Origin: Rhabdophis nuchalis
Taxonomy: Eukaryota > Chordata > Lepidosauria > Squamata > Natricidae
Reading direction: 5' to 3'
Assembly: GCA_039707465.1 (NCBI GenBank)
Contig: CM077644.1
Coordinates: forward strand, 84,328,375-84,392,374
DNA: 64,000 nucleotides
Made by a program: the position numbers and the translations under genes. The notes under the pieces were generated by a model. The model searched no databases, was not told where the DNA came from, and saw only the letters and a program-made list of their open reading frames with translations. Shown here piece after piece: positions 20,399-31,980 of the stretch (the stretch's first letter is position 1; each line of letters opens with the position of its first letter).

Positions 20399-21657
20399 TG
20401 TTCTGTCTTGTTCTCCTTCTTTCATTCTACTAAGGACTTTGTGATACCTGAGCAAAAATCCCTTCAACTTTCAACACTGTTCAGTCATTAAAATTCGTTT
20501 ATTGCATTCTGCCTAATGAGGTAGCCCAAAGAAGTATTATATAAATATACATGCATCCACAGAGATTTATAAGTAGGTCAGAATGCTGCTTCCAAATTTA
20601 CTACTAATTAATTAGGTGAAAATGGGGAGGAGGATTCCCTTCCCTGACAAAATCTATCATACTGAAAATGTCACATTTCACTGGCAGTATTTGCTGTGCT
20701 TAATTATTAAGGAACACTTGAAAGCCATTAATTTATACTCTACCACATTACTACACAGTATGTGTCAATTTTTAATTCCTAAGTGCTGTTTCTATACTGT
20801 CCACTCAGGGTCAAATATTTCATTAGTTTAGCAATGGCCATATCTGAACATCATTAGCTGAACACAGGTTTAATAGATCAACTCATTTCTCAAATAATTG
20901 TATTAAGTCTAATTTGATTTCTTTAGTTAGGAAAAATGAAGAGCTATGTCTTCAACTGTTGTAATACAAACTAATGTTTGAGATGGACAGATCAAAGCCT
21001 ATTTGAATGATTAACATTGATCAATTGATCTTCCCATAGGCATGTATTAGAAGACCATGAATCATCCAATCAAATTTAGAGAATTTCACTAGATCTTTTA
21101 TATGACATATTCAGATTAACCTCAGCAGACAATAAATCCGGAATTCCAAGAGACTGCCTCTGATGTCCCAGTGATGAAGCAGGAGAAATCCGAGGTGTGA
21201 CACAGTTTTCAGTATACACCAATAATCCATTGGAACAGTGTGGCTATTTCAGTGCTGCTGTGCTGCACTGGTCACATGATTGTCATTTGCAACACATTAA
21301 GTGTCAATTTCCTGAAAGTCAGTGGGGAAGCCAGTAGGAAATGTGAACTTCACTGAGGTGATGATGCTACCATAAACCTCCAGGATTAAAATTTGGCAAA
21401 GCTGTGGCCAGGATCAATGGGATTATAATCTATGGGATTATAATTTGGCAAAATCATTTCCAATGTTCCTTGGCAGCTTCAATGGGAAAGCTGAGAGAAA
21501 GTCAGAAGTCACTCCCACTGCTTTTCTGCTTGTCTGTGAACAATTTATTTTTTTCTGTTTAGGTAAGAAATATGTCTGAATTGATGACCTAATGGGGGTC
21601 ACATTAAGAATTGGCATTCTTCCATTTTGGACAGCTATCTTTCTTTGTTTGATGACT
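20399..21657. other. AT-rich sequence, nothing recognised
   Basis: Bases 21170-21430 have a more balanced composition and may be an old repeat (GGTCACATGATTGTCATTTG near 21271), but I cannot assign a family. Confidence 0.4.
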
Positions 21658-21858
21658 GATATGTATCCTGCCTTTATTATTTTTACAAATAACTGAAGGT
21701 GGTGAACATATCCAACATACCTTTGTCCTCCTATTTTCCTCACAACAATCCTGTGAGGTGATTTGGGTTGAGAGAAATTGACTGGCCCAGCTGGCTTTCC
21801 AGGCTAAGGCAGTCTTTCAAGTTTTAGCCTTCATCACTAGACCAATCTGGCACTCTAA
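21658..21858 (-). mobile_element. tRNA-derived SINE, minus strand
   Basis: On the minus strand it reads GCCAGATTGGTCTAGTGATG (tRNA-like head with A-box resemblance), CCCAGCTGG..., CTCACAGGATTGTTGTGAGG, and ends TTATTTGTAAAAATAATAAA. It shares its body and tail with 13395-13525. Confidence 0.65.
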
Positions 21859-24800
21859 ATTAATTGGCAATTTAATTGACTATAAGTTCTATTTATGAAT
21901 TTAGGAAGTTTAAATGTATTTCTAAGCATATTTTTCCCAATGTAAATTTATGTCCATTCTTGGTCAAGTGTGTGTGTGTGTGTGTGTTTGGAAACATACA
22001 TCCCATATGAAGATGTAGATTTGTAAACACTCTCACATAAAATCTTTCACAATTTTGTCCTCTCCCAGTAATAATTGTTATACTTTTGTTATTACAGTTG
22101 CTATCCATATTACAAAATTCTGAAGAAATATTACTTGGGGAGAATTCTTGGGGCATCTGAGGTTGTCCAGAACAATTGCAGAAAGAGAGGGAACTAGTAT
22201 TTTTCCCATTACCCTGCTCTGGCAATTTTTAAAACACAAAAGGTCTCCGGTCTCATTTCTACGCTTACTTTATTTAAAATACATCAATTAGAGCTCCAAA
22301 CTGGCCAAAGAATCATAATTATTTGGGACTATACAATATTTGAGGATTGGGCTAAAGAGCACAAATGAGAATATTTTTTTACAATACTAAAAGACCAATG
22401 TACCATATAAATTTGCAGAGAAGAAAAACAGTGAAGAAAGATATAAAACAAGTAAGTGACAAAAAGAAAGTAAATAGAGGAAAAAGCAAAGGAAAATACA
22501 TAAAATGGCTTCTGATCTTCTTTGCTGCAGTTACAAATGAATTTATTATTTATCATCCCTCTCTTAAGATGATATCCATATTCTGCCTTTCTAATCAACA
22601 CATTCATAAGTCACCAATTTATTTAATCCATTTGCTGCAAAAAGTCCATAAACGATTGTTCTTTTATTTTTCTCATTCTTTTCTCCCTAATTAAGTGATT
22701 TTTCCCATTTTGAATTTTATTGAGACATTCATGAAGTTTACAGGATTTGAAGGCTACAGAACTTAATGAACCCTAGGAATCATATTTTCTTCTTCCTCTA
22801 TGTCTTCAGCAAATCTAGCATCATAATATCCATTTGAAATTTCTCATCCTCTTAATTCATTAATTCAGGATACCAGCCAAATTTATGTATTTTAATTCAT
22901 GAATATGGACTACAAAACAGAAGCATATTATTTGTAATTCTAGTGAAATGTTTTTCCCCAAAACCAAGCTGACAGACCAACATACTGAATGCTGTATAAA
23001 TAAATACTAAATGTTTTAAATTGCTTGTAGCTAAAATTATAATTGAATCTAAGCACAGTGTTTCATAAATTCTGCCCTTGTGATTTGGAATTGGCTCAAT
23101 CCATAATGGGCAGAGAGACTTTACATTTATCAGTAAGTTTAATGTCAGCAATTCTGAGGTTTTGATAATCCAATGAAAATGCAATGCAGGCTAATTAAGC
23201 AATAATGTACTGCGCTGAGCACATTTTAACAGGATAAAGTCATGACTGACTACGAGCAGAATCAAGAGATTCAGTGCAAAAATGAAGAACATTTTTTCAC
23301 CTAATTTGCATTAAAAAAGAGTTTGCTAAAATGCCAAATAAATGAAGTGAATAAAACAAAGAACACAATTTTTAAATAAAACTACTTGACTGAAAGTTTA
23401 AGTAAACATTCTAACTGTATGAAGCCAATATATTTGGGTTTGTAATTTTTGCAACAGTATTTTAATCTCTCATTTTACATGAAACAAAATAGACCCAGAG
23501 GTAGGTGTCTTAAGTCCACCTTGTTTTCCTAAGTATTGCAAAATATAAATATGGGGTTGGTTTAATGCATGTGTGTGCCCTTGGAGCTTTTCATAATATA
23601 ATTTGACCTTCTTGTTCCTTTTTCAACTGCAAACATCTCAAAGTGTTTTCATTCATTGGATGTAATTGAAAAGAAAGCCATTGTAGCCTATATCTACCTA
23701 GAAGTTACAGAAATTGATTGTAGGTGTTCTGACATTTCAGTTTCTGTTGTCTAGTACTGAGCCATTTTTTTAAAAGGAATGACATTAAAAGATGACATTT
23801 TATCTCTACATTTTAACATGAACGTCCCCTCCCCCAAAATACAGTAATGATTATGGAAGTCGTTGGTCAATGAGTCTCCCATGTTTCTGCCATTGGAATA
23901 GTCTTCTCATCATAAAACTTGAAATATATCCAGCCAATTGGATTATTTGCCTATAATATAATTTTTGGAGCTATATTGTAATCCTTCTCCTTGTTCTGTT
24001 CTCAGACTTCACTCTAAGATTAAAAGAGAGATTATAAACTTATTTTATGTTGTTATCACAATACATCGCAAATAATTAAAACTACCCTTAGGTTGAACAG
24101 TAGAGAACACTTTGTTGTGATCATTGGCAGAAATAACTTTTGCCTGATTGAATAAATTTGCTCAGAGAGAGAAAGGCTGAGGAAATGTCACTTTTGAGTA
24201 CAGCTCTTAGTAATTGGGACATTTTATGCCAGCTTTCCAAACAATGTGCTTGTTACTTTATTTGCAGTTTAGTTGTCCTTTCTTAAATAAATTATCCAAA
24301 GAGAGGGGAAATAGCATTCCATATTAGATAAAAGCTAAATGAGGCCTGTGTGGAATGTGCTGATTTAAATTAACTGTGTGATCCATCATCATGTCCCATC
24401 TTTAAGGGAATAATGCCTTGTGTGATGACTTATTGTCTATTTGAAAGGAGAAGTGAATGGTACAGAAAAAAATTAATTCTGCTCTGCATTGAGTTTATTG
24501 TTTACTAATTGGCATGTCATTCACCATGAATTATGCAGCAAAAAGAAATGTCTAGAAATGATGGGAGTGAGAATGAAACAAAACTATTTGATCATTGGTT
24601 CAAGTTCACATAATTTTAATTGGGCTAAGATTCAGTATTTGTCTGATGCAATTGTTTGTAGAATAATCACTGGTAATCCATATTGAAATTGCTTTCCTAA
24701 TGCACATTATTCTTGTCTTTTCCAAAGCAAGGGTTCATATAATTTATTCACATCCCTGTCATCTGGCAGCATTTTCAAATTTCATTTTAATGTTGGTACC

Positions 24801-25049
24801 AGCTCGGCAATGCAATCTACAATTTTAACAATTTAGCTGAAAATACTAATACTTCTGTCTTTGGAGGCAACTTTAAATCTATGCTGATGCTGCCGATTTG
24901 CATCCAAATCCCTTTCTAACATCCACCCTCCCATCACTGGACATAAAAAAATAATGGAAATATTGAGAAAAGGGGATGTTATAGGGGATTATTTATTTGA
25001 TTATTAGTTTAGATTATTAGATAATTCAATTAGAACAAAGCACATCATA
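21859..25049. other. Long unique AT-rich stretch; possible conserved non-coding DNA
   Basis: Apart from a GT microsatellite at 21966-21987 I find no transposon here, which is unusual in so repeat-dense a window. Several segments (23150-23340 and 24080-24680) have homeodomain-like TAATTG or TAATTA sites and no decayed repeat, as conserved non-coding elements often do. No frame is convincing as an exon. This is a suggestion from texture only. Confidence 0.35.
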
Positions 25050-25265
25050 GTTTATTTTATTTTTTTTATTTTAATTAAATTTATACCCCACCCTTCTCCG
25101 GAGAGGACCCAAGGTGGTGCACAGGAATTTAAAAAACATACAAAATGACAAAATACAAAATTTAAAAGACATATTAAATTCCCATCCTATGCTAAAATCC
25201 AATTAAAATCCCCAAATTAAAACTGTCTAAAATAGTCCCAGCGGAAGGTTACACTAGACCGGTGC
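25050..25265 (-). mobile_element. L2-clade LINE 3' end, minus strand
   Basis: TTTATTTTATTTTTTTTATT tail, then ACCCCACCCTTCTCCGGAGA (complement of the L2 3' box) at 25085-25104, then AAAACATACAAAATG-type 3' UTR to GACCGG near 25260. No coding part survives. Confidence 0.75.
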
Positions 25266-25383
25266 TTTAGCACATGTAGAAGCTACCTGTTGAAATCAAG
25301 CAGTTAGCCAAGAGCGTTTTTGAGATTGCAGAAAGGAATGGATTATCTTGCTGTCTGGAATTCATAAGAAATAAACATGACGT

Positions 25384-25735
25384 ACCTTGTGGCTCAGTGC
25401 CTAAGACACTGAGCTTGTCAATCAGAAGGTCAGCAGTTCAGCGGTTCAAATCCCTAGTGCCATGTAACAGAGTGAGCTCCTGTTATTTGTCCCAGCTTCT
25501 GCCAACCTAGTAGTTCAAAAGCATGTAAAAACGCAGGTAGAAAAATAGGAACCACCTTTGGTGGGAAGGTAGCAGTGTTCCGTGCACCTTCGGCATTTAG
25601 TCATGCCAGCCACATGACCATGGAGACATCCTTGCACAGCGCTGGCTCTTTTGGCTTTGAAACGGAGATGAGCACCACCCCCTAGGGTCGGGAACAATTA
25701 GCATATATGTGTGAGAAGAACCTTTACCTTATGCT
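25384..25735 (+). mobile_element. Sauria-type SINE, copy 1
   Basis: The tRNA-like head TTGTGGCTCAGTGCCTAAGA (A-box) and GCGGTTCAAATCCCTAGTG (B-box) begin the element. The conserved centre includes CAGCTTCTGCCAACCTAGTA and GGAACCACCTTTGGTGGGAA, then GTCATGCCAGCCACATGACC. The 3' end AACCTTTACCTTA resembles the BovB 3' end, which is how Sauria SINEs are mobilised. These SINEs are restricted to squamates, so they help to place the genome. Confidence 0.9.
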
Positions 25736-25924
25736 AATTTCAACCACCACCAAATACATTGGGCTTCAAAACTCAGAACTGTCAGGCAATATGGGTCTTG
25801 TAGGTATAATACCTTAATATGCACCAAGATATCAGTTTTGAAATTTACAAAGAGGAAAAAGGAAGCATGATAAAAGAGAAGTTTGTTATAAAAATACACT
25901 GCAAGTGATGATAATGCATACGCC

Positions 25925-26010
25925 TGAAAAAAAGAGTGCTAGGTTAGGTCTCCATCCTTGAGCAGGGGATTGGGCGAGAAAACGTCCCTTCCAACCCTAT
26001 GATTCTATTA
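25925..26010 (+). mobile_element. CR1 LINE 3' end fragment
   Basis: GAGCAGGGGATTGGGC, then GTCCCTTCCAACCCTATGAT and TCTATTA, is the conserved 3' terminus of amniote CR1 elements with the ATTCTATG-type end. Only the last 80 or so bases are recognisable. Confidence 0.7.
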
Positions 26011-26035
26011 ATTTTCTACCTTGTCCAAGGATAAA

Positions 26036-26152
26036 CAGTATTTTTCAAACTTGGAAATTGTAAGATTTGTGAACCTTCAACTACCAGAAAGCCAGGAATC
26101 TTTGACACTTGAAATTCAGATATATTAAAGTTGCCAAGTTTGAAAAATATTG
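26036..26152. mobile_element. Palindromic hAT-like miniature element
   Basis: Ends CAGTATTTTTCAAACTTGG and CCAAGTTTGAAAAATATTG are inverted repeats. The interior has CTTCAACTACCAGAAAGCC, from the family whose arms read GGGAGTTGAAGTCC. Length about 117 bp. No clear 8-bp duplication remains. Confidence 0.6.
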
Positions 26153-26335
26153 TTCTCATGGAAACAATTATGGATGACAATTATTTCCCAACCTCATCAT
26201 ACTTTGCCTTTTTGTCTCTTTTCACTTCTGGCCAAAACAATAGTGATAGGTCTGATAGGAGTGTCTTTTCTTTCTCTTTCTTCTTGCCATCTTGGTTTCT
26301 CTGCTACAGACATATGAGAAGAAGTGACACACCCC

Positions 26336-26371
<36 letters not shown>
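26336..26371. repeat. ACAG microsatellite, 9 units
   Basis: Perfect GACA repeat. It explains the run of TDRQ in the plus-strand frame at 26131-26382. Confidence 0.95.
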
Positions 26372-26689
26372 CATATATGTAAGCATGCAACATTGAATTA
26401 GGAGGTCCTCTGGACTGCACAGAACCAGGGCTAGAACAACCAGGCCTAGAAATAACAGATCCTTTCTTGAACTTACCTTTCTAAGCCATATTGGAGATGA
26501 TAAGAAGTTGCTCTAGATGTCAACAATGCTGTTACTGCTCCAACTCAAAGAAAGCATGGACAAATCACTGGGGGGGGGATACACACAAACTATGCTTCTA
26601 CTATTAGTGCTAATCCTAAATCCCAGTCCAAACAACCTGTGGAGAATTTCTCTTTCAACAAGTTTGGCAAAATACTCAGTTTGCTAACA
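26372..26689. other. Unassigned sequence
   Basis: Contains a 9-base G run at about 26570. No gene or repeat family identified. Confidence 0.4.
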
Positions 26690-26697
26690 GGTTAGAG

Positions 26698-27003
26698 CAG
26701 GGGTCCCCAAACTCCGGGCTGTGGACCGGTGCCGGTCCGTGGCTTGATAGGAACTGGGCCGCAGGGCCGGAGAGGCGGGAGGAGGGGCAGCCCCCTGGGC
26801 AGAGCACACACCGGATGCGGGAGAGCGCAGGAGCGGCCATTCGCGCCGTTGGAGGCCCTAGAGGGCCGAGTGAGCCGCTTCTCCCCCATGTGTGCATGTG
26901 CCGCCTGTCGTCCCCCCCCCGCTCCTCCTCTACGCCAGCCGGTCCGCAGAATTTTCTTTAAAATGAAACCGGTCCCTGGTGCAAAAAAGGTTGGGGACCC
27001 CTG
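26698..27003. mobile_element. GC-rich hAT miniature element, copy 1 (306 bp)
   Basis: Ends CAGGGGTCCCCAAACTCCGG and AAAGGTTGGGGACCCCTG are inverted repeats. An exact 8-bp duplication, GGTTAGAG, lies at 26690-26697 and 27004-27011, diagnostic of hAT transposition. The interior is very GC-rich (GGACCGGTGCCGGTCCGTGG) and produces long spurious frames on both strands (26692-27073). A relative in the opposite orientation lies at 30488-30833. Confidence 0.92.
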
Positions 27004-27011
27004 GGTTAGAG

Positions 27012-29123
27012 AATTCTCAGAGGTTTGTTTACCCAAGTCTCTTCTTTGTAGTAGGACCTGTGCAAATCATTAATCAATAATCACCTGATCCAATAAACCA
27101 TATTCTGGGAGAAATGATGGGAACGCTGGGAAAACAAGAGAAAAGACAGTCACGATATAGCAGGACAGTCAGTTAACTATTTATCGCATAAATGGCAATT
27201 TAGTCTATGTGAAGAGAATGGGACCAAAAAAAAATCACCTCAAAGCATTGAAAAGAGACTACACCTTAATTAACTCAATATCAATGGCTAAGATATTTCA
27301 ATTAGAGTTTTCAGAATTCTCTGTTTTTCCTGAGTAACAAGATACCTTATTGACATTTCTTTCTTTCTTCCAGGTGAAATCATTGTAGCCTTTGCTTCTT
27401 TGATCTTGCTCTCTCTGTGGTGCTTGGCAGACACACCAATTTGACCCCACTATTTAAAGTGTCGAGGATCCTCCACTTCAGGTGGCTGCTTCCTTCTTTC
27501 GTTGCATTATGTGCATATGCAAAGAATCACTGAAGGCATCTGAATTGTTGTTTTTATGTAGATTGGCCATAATAGCTAAGTTATATTTGATATGTACTTA
27601 AACTGATAGTACTTTAGTAAGTATGAGGTAGAGGCACTGCTTCATTTTGGAAATAACCTTTGGACCTTTGTATAACCGTCCTCTGATTGCTTAGGAAAAT
27701 AATAGTAGGAACTAATAAATGATTATTGAATTATCTGCCCAAACTGTAGCAATTGTCATAGTAAATGTCAACATAAAATCAGCAGAGTAGTTCAGAATGA
27801 ATTAATATTATATGCAATTCAATAACTTAGGCCTGTATGAAACTATATACTTGGAAAATTATGCCAATAATATGTCTCATTTCACTGTTGCTTTCCAATT
27901 AAGCAAAGACAATCTTCCTATGCATTGACTTCTTGGTACAGAAAGGAAATACACCACCCATACTGGTAGACATTAGCCTTGCTGTGCACAGTGAAGTATA
28001 TGTTTATTTTTCTTAATACTTGGGAGGGCCGATGCAGATACATATTCATATGCATCAATTATGTTATGACACTTTATACAGCATTAGCACATTTTAATGT
28101 GATTTTTTTTGCCTTTTTTTGGCAACATGAAATTAAATAGAATAATATATTAAACAAATTCAAAATACCAGAATGAACTTGATCAAGAACATCATAATTC
28201 TAAGTTTCTGGGTTATGTTCTCAGACATATTTACCATTATTTGAAGTGTCCATATAGCGTGGACCGGAGTCTGTTATTTTATAACTATTTTTTATATCGC
28301 TCTTAGGCTAGTCCTTCCTGGATTCACCTGCTATTAATTTTCTATGTTTTGGAAAATGAAAGTGTAAATATCGGCTCCGTTTCAACCCCAACGTATGAGT
28401 AGCTCCCACCATGCAGAATCCCTTGTTGAAACTCAGTGCTTCACCAACAGCTAACACAGGAGCATATCTAAGAGTCCTGCATTTAATTGATGGATGAATA
28501 GGTTCTTATATTTGATCATTTGTTCTGGGACTTTTAATTCATTGTGTTATTATTTCATTTTGATGTGACCTGTTATGCATATTCATTATTCAGCTTTGAG
28601 AAATGCATCCTGGGTCTTTAATCATATACTTGTGGGTTCATATATTTGTATATTGGTATATATGAAACTCTGTCTGTAGAGAAATCCTAAGGCAGATAAC
28701 TAACTGTGCAGATTTGCTCTGCCATTAAATCGATAAAATCAGATTGTATTTTGCCTCAGGTTAATAGAGCTATGCTGAATAAGATATATGATTACAGGAA
28801 TGATAATGTTTCCCACGATTTTCACACCCAACCTGTTAATGTTGACATTTGATAGTTAAAAAGATACATCAAAGTCAAATTATGGAGAAAAAAATGGGAA
28901 AGGAGGAGCAATAGATTCTATGAAGCTATCCCTCTGGGATCTGGAATCAAATGTTATCCAGAGAGAGCTGAGAGGGCAATCCAGTGTAATCTTAGCTGAG
29001 CTCCTGTTGTTATTGCCTGATTAATTGATGTATTTTTTAATAACAAAAAAAAGCTTTTTAGAATAACCATAGTAATTGCATTGCTCCAAACTCAAACTCT
29101 CACAATTGAACAGTTACATATAG
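27012..29123. other. Unique AT-rich stretch; includes one splice-acceptor-like site
   Basis: No transposon recognised across 2.1 kb. At 27361-27373 a TTCTTTCTTCCAG tract precedes a short frame of 22 codons that encodes a hydrophobic stretch and a stop (27376-27444). I do not annotate it as a gene; see findings. Confidence 0.35.
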
Positions 29124-29125
29124 TT

Positions 29126-29170
29126 GGGAGGGAGGGATAGATGGATGGAAGGATGGACGGATGGATGGCA
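29126..29170. repeat. GGAT/GGGA imperfect microsatellite
   Basis: GGGAGGGAGGGATAGATGG followed by several GGAT units. Confidence 0.85.
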
Positions 29171-29179
29171 ATAGAAATA

Positions 29180-29400
29180 GCATTATATACCCCTTGTAAT
29201 GCTTTACAGTCCTCTCTGAGATGTGTACAATGTCATTATATACATTGCCGCCAACAATCTGGGTCCTTATTTTACCGATTTCAGAAGGATGGAAGACTGA
29301 GTCAACCTTATACCTATCAGGAATGAACTCCAGGCTGTGGGCAGAGTCAACCTGCAATACTGCAGTCTAACCATTGTGCCATTCTAATCCTTATGGCTGG
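29180..29400 (-). mobile_element. tRNA-derived SINE, minus strand, decayed copy
   Basis: Same family as 13885-14098: on the minus strand GGCACAATGGTTAGACTGCA (head), GCCTGGAGTTCATTCC (degraded B-box), then the body with GACCCAGATTGTTGGCGGCA. Diverged from the other copy throughout. Confidence 0.65.
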
Positions 29401-30317
29401 CTGGCTAGCTGGAGATAGAGATCTGGAGATAGATATGGATAGGGATAGAGTTAGGCATAGGGTAAGGGGTAGGAAGAAAGAGACAGAGAGAGAAACATAC
29501 AAGCTGTTCAACCTAATGTCTTCAAGAAGCTAGATTACAATTCTTTATATCCTTATTCATTATAAATACTGTATTTATAGAGTATGGAAGTTATGGTCCA
29601 GATTAATTGGTGATGCCACATTGAGAAAGGGTGTTGATGCCATCTCCTAACCACTCAAAATATTTCAAGACTTTTTAACCATACTTTTTCAATGAAAACA
29701 TATTTTAGGCCAGCAGATTCATAGACACTTTTCTTTTATTGGATCAGTGCCTGATTCTTTCAGGGTCAGGCAAAGATACTTCGTATGATTTGATAACCAA
29801 TCTTTCTAAATGGCGATTCCAGATCTGGATATGCTTATGGTCACTGAGGTGTCCTTCTCTGCCATCATCCCATATTCGATTCAAGGAGGAAGCAGCTAAA
29901 CTGAAACATTCCGCTCATTTGTTTTCCTTAAATAGCATATGTGGGGAGAGGAGGACAAGCTCTGTTTTTCATGTGTAAAGGGCAACTGGTATGGCAGCGA
30001 TTGTCCTCAATGTCCTTCTCCTTTGCATGCACATCGTGTATATGCATTTGGAGAAAGGAAAGACTGCTGTAGTGTTCTTACTAAAGAAGTCTGTTAAGTT
30101 TGGGAATAGATAAATATTTCAATTAAGGTAATATAGTTCTTAGCATTCTCCACTTTCTGCTTTCTGGTGGTAAATGGATTTTCAAGGTGGGTAGCCAAAG
30201 GCAAAAGAAGCAGGTGGCCTGCCAGGTGTGTCATGCCCTAGTGGATAATGATGATGATGATCATTATACCATCATTAACATTGTCATCATCATTGCCACA
30301 TCTTAAGAATAGCCTAA
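29401..30317. other. Unassigned sequence with short repeats
   Basis: GATAGA-rich simple sequence at 29410-29455 and an AATGATGATGATGATCATTA near-palindrome at about 30246-30265. No gene identified. Confidence 0.4.
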
Positions 30318-30405
30318 TGTTTCTTTATTTTCTTTATTAGACAAATTTATATGACCACCTATCTACCAAAAGGGACTCTTGGCAGTGAAGGAGAATAGAA
30401 ACACA
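30318..30405 (-). mobile_element. L2/CR1-type LINE 3' end, minus strand, decayed
   Basis: TTTATTAGACAAATTTATAT followed by GACCACCTATCTACCAAAAG and GGGACTCTTGGCAGTG is a decayed version of the 3' box seen in the other L2 copies. Confidence 0.55.
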
Positions 30406-30487
30406 GCATAATTATTATTTTTTCTTATATTAAATGGAAAACAATGTTGAAGGCCTGAAAAAACTCACATCTATAAATCAGTTAAAC

Positions 30488-30833
30488 CAGGGGTCCCCAA
30501 CCTTTTTGGCACCAGGGACCGGTTTCATGTTAAAATTTCCGCGGACCGGTGGCTTTGTTCGGCTGGCGAAGAGAGGGAGGGGGGGAGGGGGAACAGGCAG
30601 CGCCTGTTTGTGCGGGGGGAGTGAGTCGGCTCACTCGCCCCTCTCGGGTCCCCAACGGCACGAGCGGCTGCGCCTGCTCTCTCCCACCCCTGGTGTGCGC
30701 TCTGCCCAGGGGGCTGCCCCCTCCTCCCTCCTCTTCTCTGGCCCTTTCTAAGAATTGCGCCGCTCACTGCGGCCTGGTTCCTATCAAGCCACGGACCGGC
30801 ACCAGTCCACCGCCCAGGGGTTGGGGACCCCTG
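30488..30833. mobile_element. GC-rich hAT miniature element, copy 2 (346 bp)
   Basis: Ends CAGGGGTCCCCAACCTTTTT and GGGGTTGGGGACCCCTG are inverted. Duplications AGTTAAAC (30480-30487) and AGTTAGAC (30834-30841) match at 7 of 8 bases. The interior (GGACCGGTGGC, CACGGACCGGCACCAGTCC) matches the copy at 26698-27003 in reverse orientation. The overlapping GC-rich frames at 30434-30839 are not genes. Confidence 0.9.
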
Positions 30834-31025
30834 AGTTAGACTATGCCATTTCCGTCAACATCCTGATTCAAGTGCTTGTGAAAAAAAGTTCAAATTTTCA
30901 TCTCTTTCCAAAAGGTCACCAGGTTTGGGATCATCCATATTTCTGAGGCTGTTTATAAGGCAGTTGCCGTGACTCAGGAGACAGGGTTCCAAAGTCCTGT
31001 TAAGTGGCACTATTTCACAAAGGAG

Positions 31026-31108
31026 ATCTATTGTACTGCTCCGAGTCCCCTTGGGGAGAGGATGCGGTATATAAAATAAATTATTATTAAATTATTATTA
31101 TTATTAGA
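31026..31108 (+). mobile_element. L2/CR1-type LINE 3' terminus with TTA tail
   Basis: GTACTGCTCCGAGTCCCCTT, then GGGGAGAGGATGCGGTATAT, is the 3' box of an L2-like element. It ends in an ATTATT microsatellite-like tail. Confidence 0.65.
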
Positions 31109-31109
31109 A

Positions 31110-31386
31110 TGTGTTCATCATGAAAATGTAGTGGGACAAGCAAAAGCATTGGGGATAAATGGTCCTGTCAGCAAGTGTGTCGCCATGTCAGGTAGGACTT
31201 TGAACAACATTTTATGGTCAACCTGGAACCAATGTAGCTCCAAGAAGTGGTAATATGTATTGTGAAGTGTCTACCCCATTCAGTGTCTCAGGCAGAGATA
31301 GTCCATATGATTTGATCTTACCCAGTGATTTCATTTAAATGATAAATAGGAGCAATGAAAGTATTCAGCCCTGTAGCACAACATAA
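31110..31386 (-). mobile_element. Old L2-like LINE, first part
   Basis: GTCAACCTGGAACCAATGTA followed by GCTCCAAGAAGTGG resembles the complement of the L2 RT segment found at about 20270-20300. It is highly diverged. A younger L2 copy (31387-31812) separates it from a second part at 31830-31980, which resembles the complement of the [10 protein letters not shown] region (GATCAATGTTATTGAAAGTTGC). Confidence 0.4.
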
Positions 31387-31812
31387 ATTTTATTTATTTA
31401 TTTATTTTATTTTATTACATTTATATCCCGCCCTTCTCCACAAAGGACCCAGGGCGGCGCACAGGAGATTTAAAAAACATACAAAAATAGAACATAAATA
31501 ATTTAAAATATATATTAAATCCCAAACCTGTGCTAAAACCAATTATTAATTAAAACCCAATTTAAAACTTTTCTAAAGTCCCCATGGGAGGTTAGGCTAG
31601 GCCGGCTTGATGAAAAAAGTATGTCTTTAGACATTGGCGGAAGAGGCGGAGGTCGGTGATGGTCCGGAGTTCAGGGGGTAGGTCGTTCCAAAGGGCAGGG
31701 CCCGCCACAGAGAAGGCTCTTCCCCTGGGTGTCGCCAGTCGGCATTGTCCGGCCGACGGCACCCTGAGAAGGCCCTCTCTGTGGGAGCGTATCGGTCTAA
31801 GGGATATATGGA
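31387..31812 (-). mobile_element. L2-clade LINE 3' part, minus strand
   Basis: TTTATTTATTTATTTATTTTA tail, 3' box (CCCGCCCTTCTCCACAAAGG) at 31427-31446, then the complement of the RT C-terminus (GGGTAGGTCGTTCCAAAGGG, GCCACAGAGAAGGCTCTTCC, and GGCACCCTGAGAAGGCCCTC). It is inserted in an older L2-like copy of the same orientation. Confidence 0.8.
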
Positions 31813-31829
31813 GGCCTAGGGCTAGATCT

Positions 31830-31980
31830 CTCCTTCTTCACCAACACTGATTTGAATCCACTTTGGAGGATCTATGCCTCCAACGTTTAATTTCCTTAGC
31901 AAGCCTGAAAGGATACCTTGATCAATGTTATTGAAAGTTGCTGAGAGATGGCTTCCAGGGGAGGTATGGTGAATTGAACA
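31830..31980 (-). mobile_element. Old L2-like LINE, second part
   Basis: Continues the old copy at 31110-31386 after the younger insertion. The clue is the complement of the conserved aspartate-bearing RT motif at about 31915-31945. No open frame survives. Confidence 0.4.

Noticed and set aside
25387..25460. tRNA gene suggested by A- and B-box-like sequences
   Set aside because: The boxes belong to a Sauria SINE head. There is no tRNA cloverleaf closing stem, and the SINE body follows.
26692..27073. 114-residue frames on both strands
   Set aside because: Both cover a GC-rich hAT miniature element with an exact target duplication. Open frames on both strands follow from composition.
30434..30839. 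105- and 96-residue plus-strand frames
   Set aside because: Same reason: they cover the second GC-rich hAT element.
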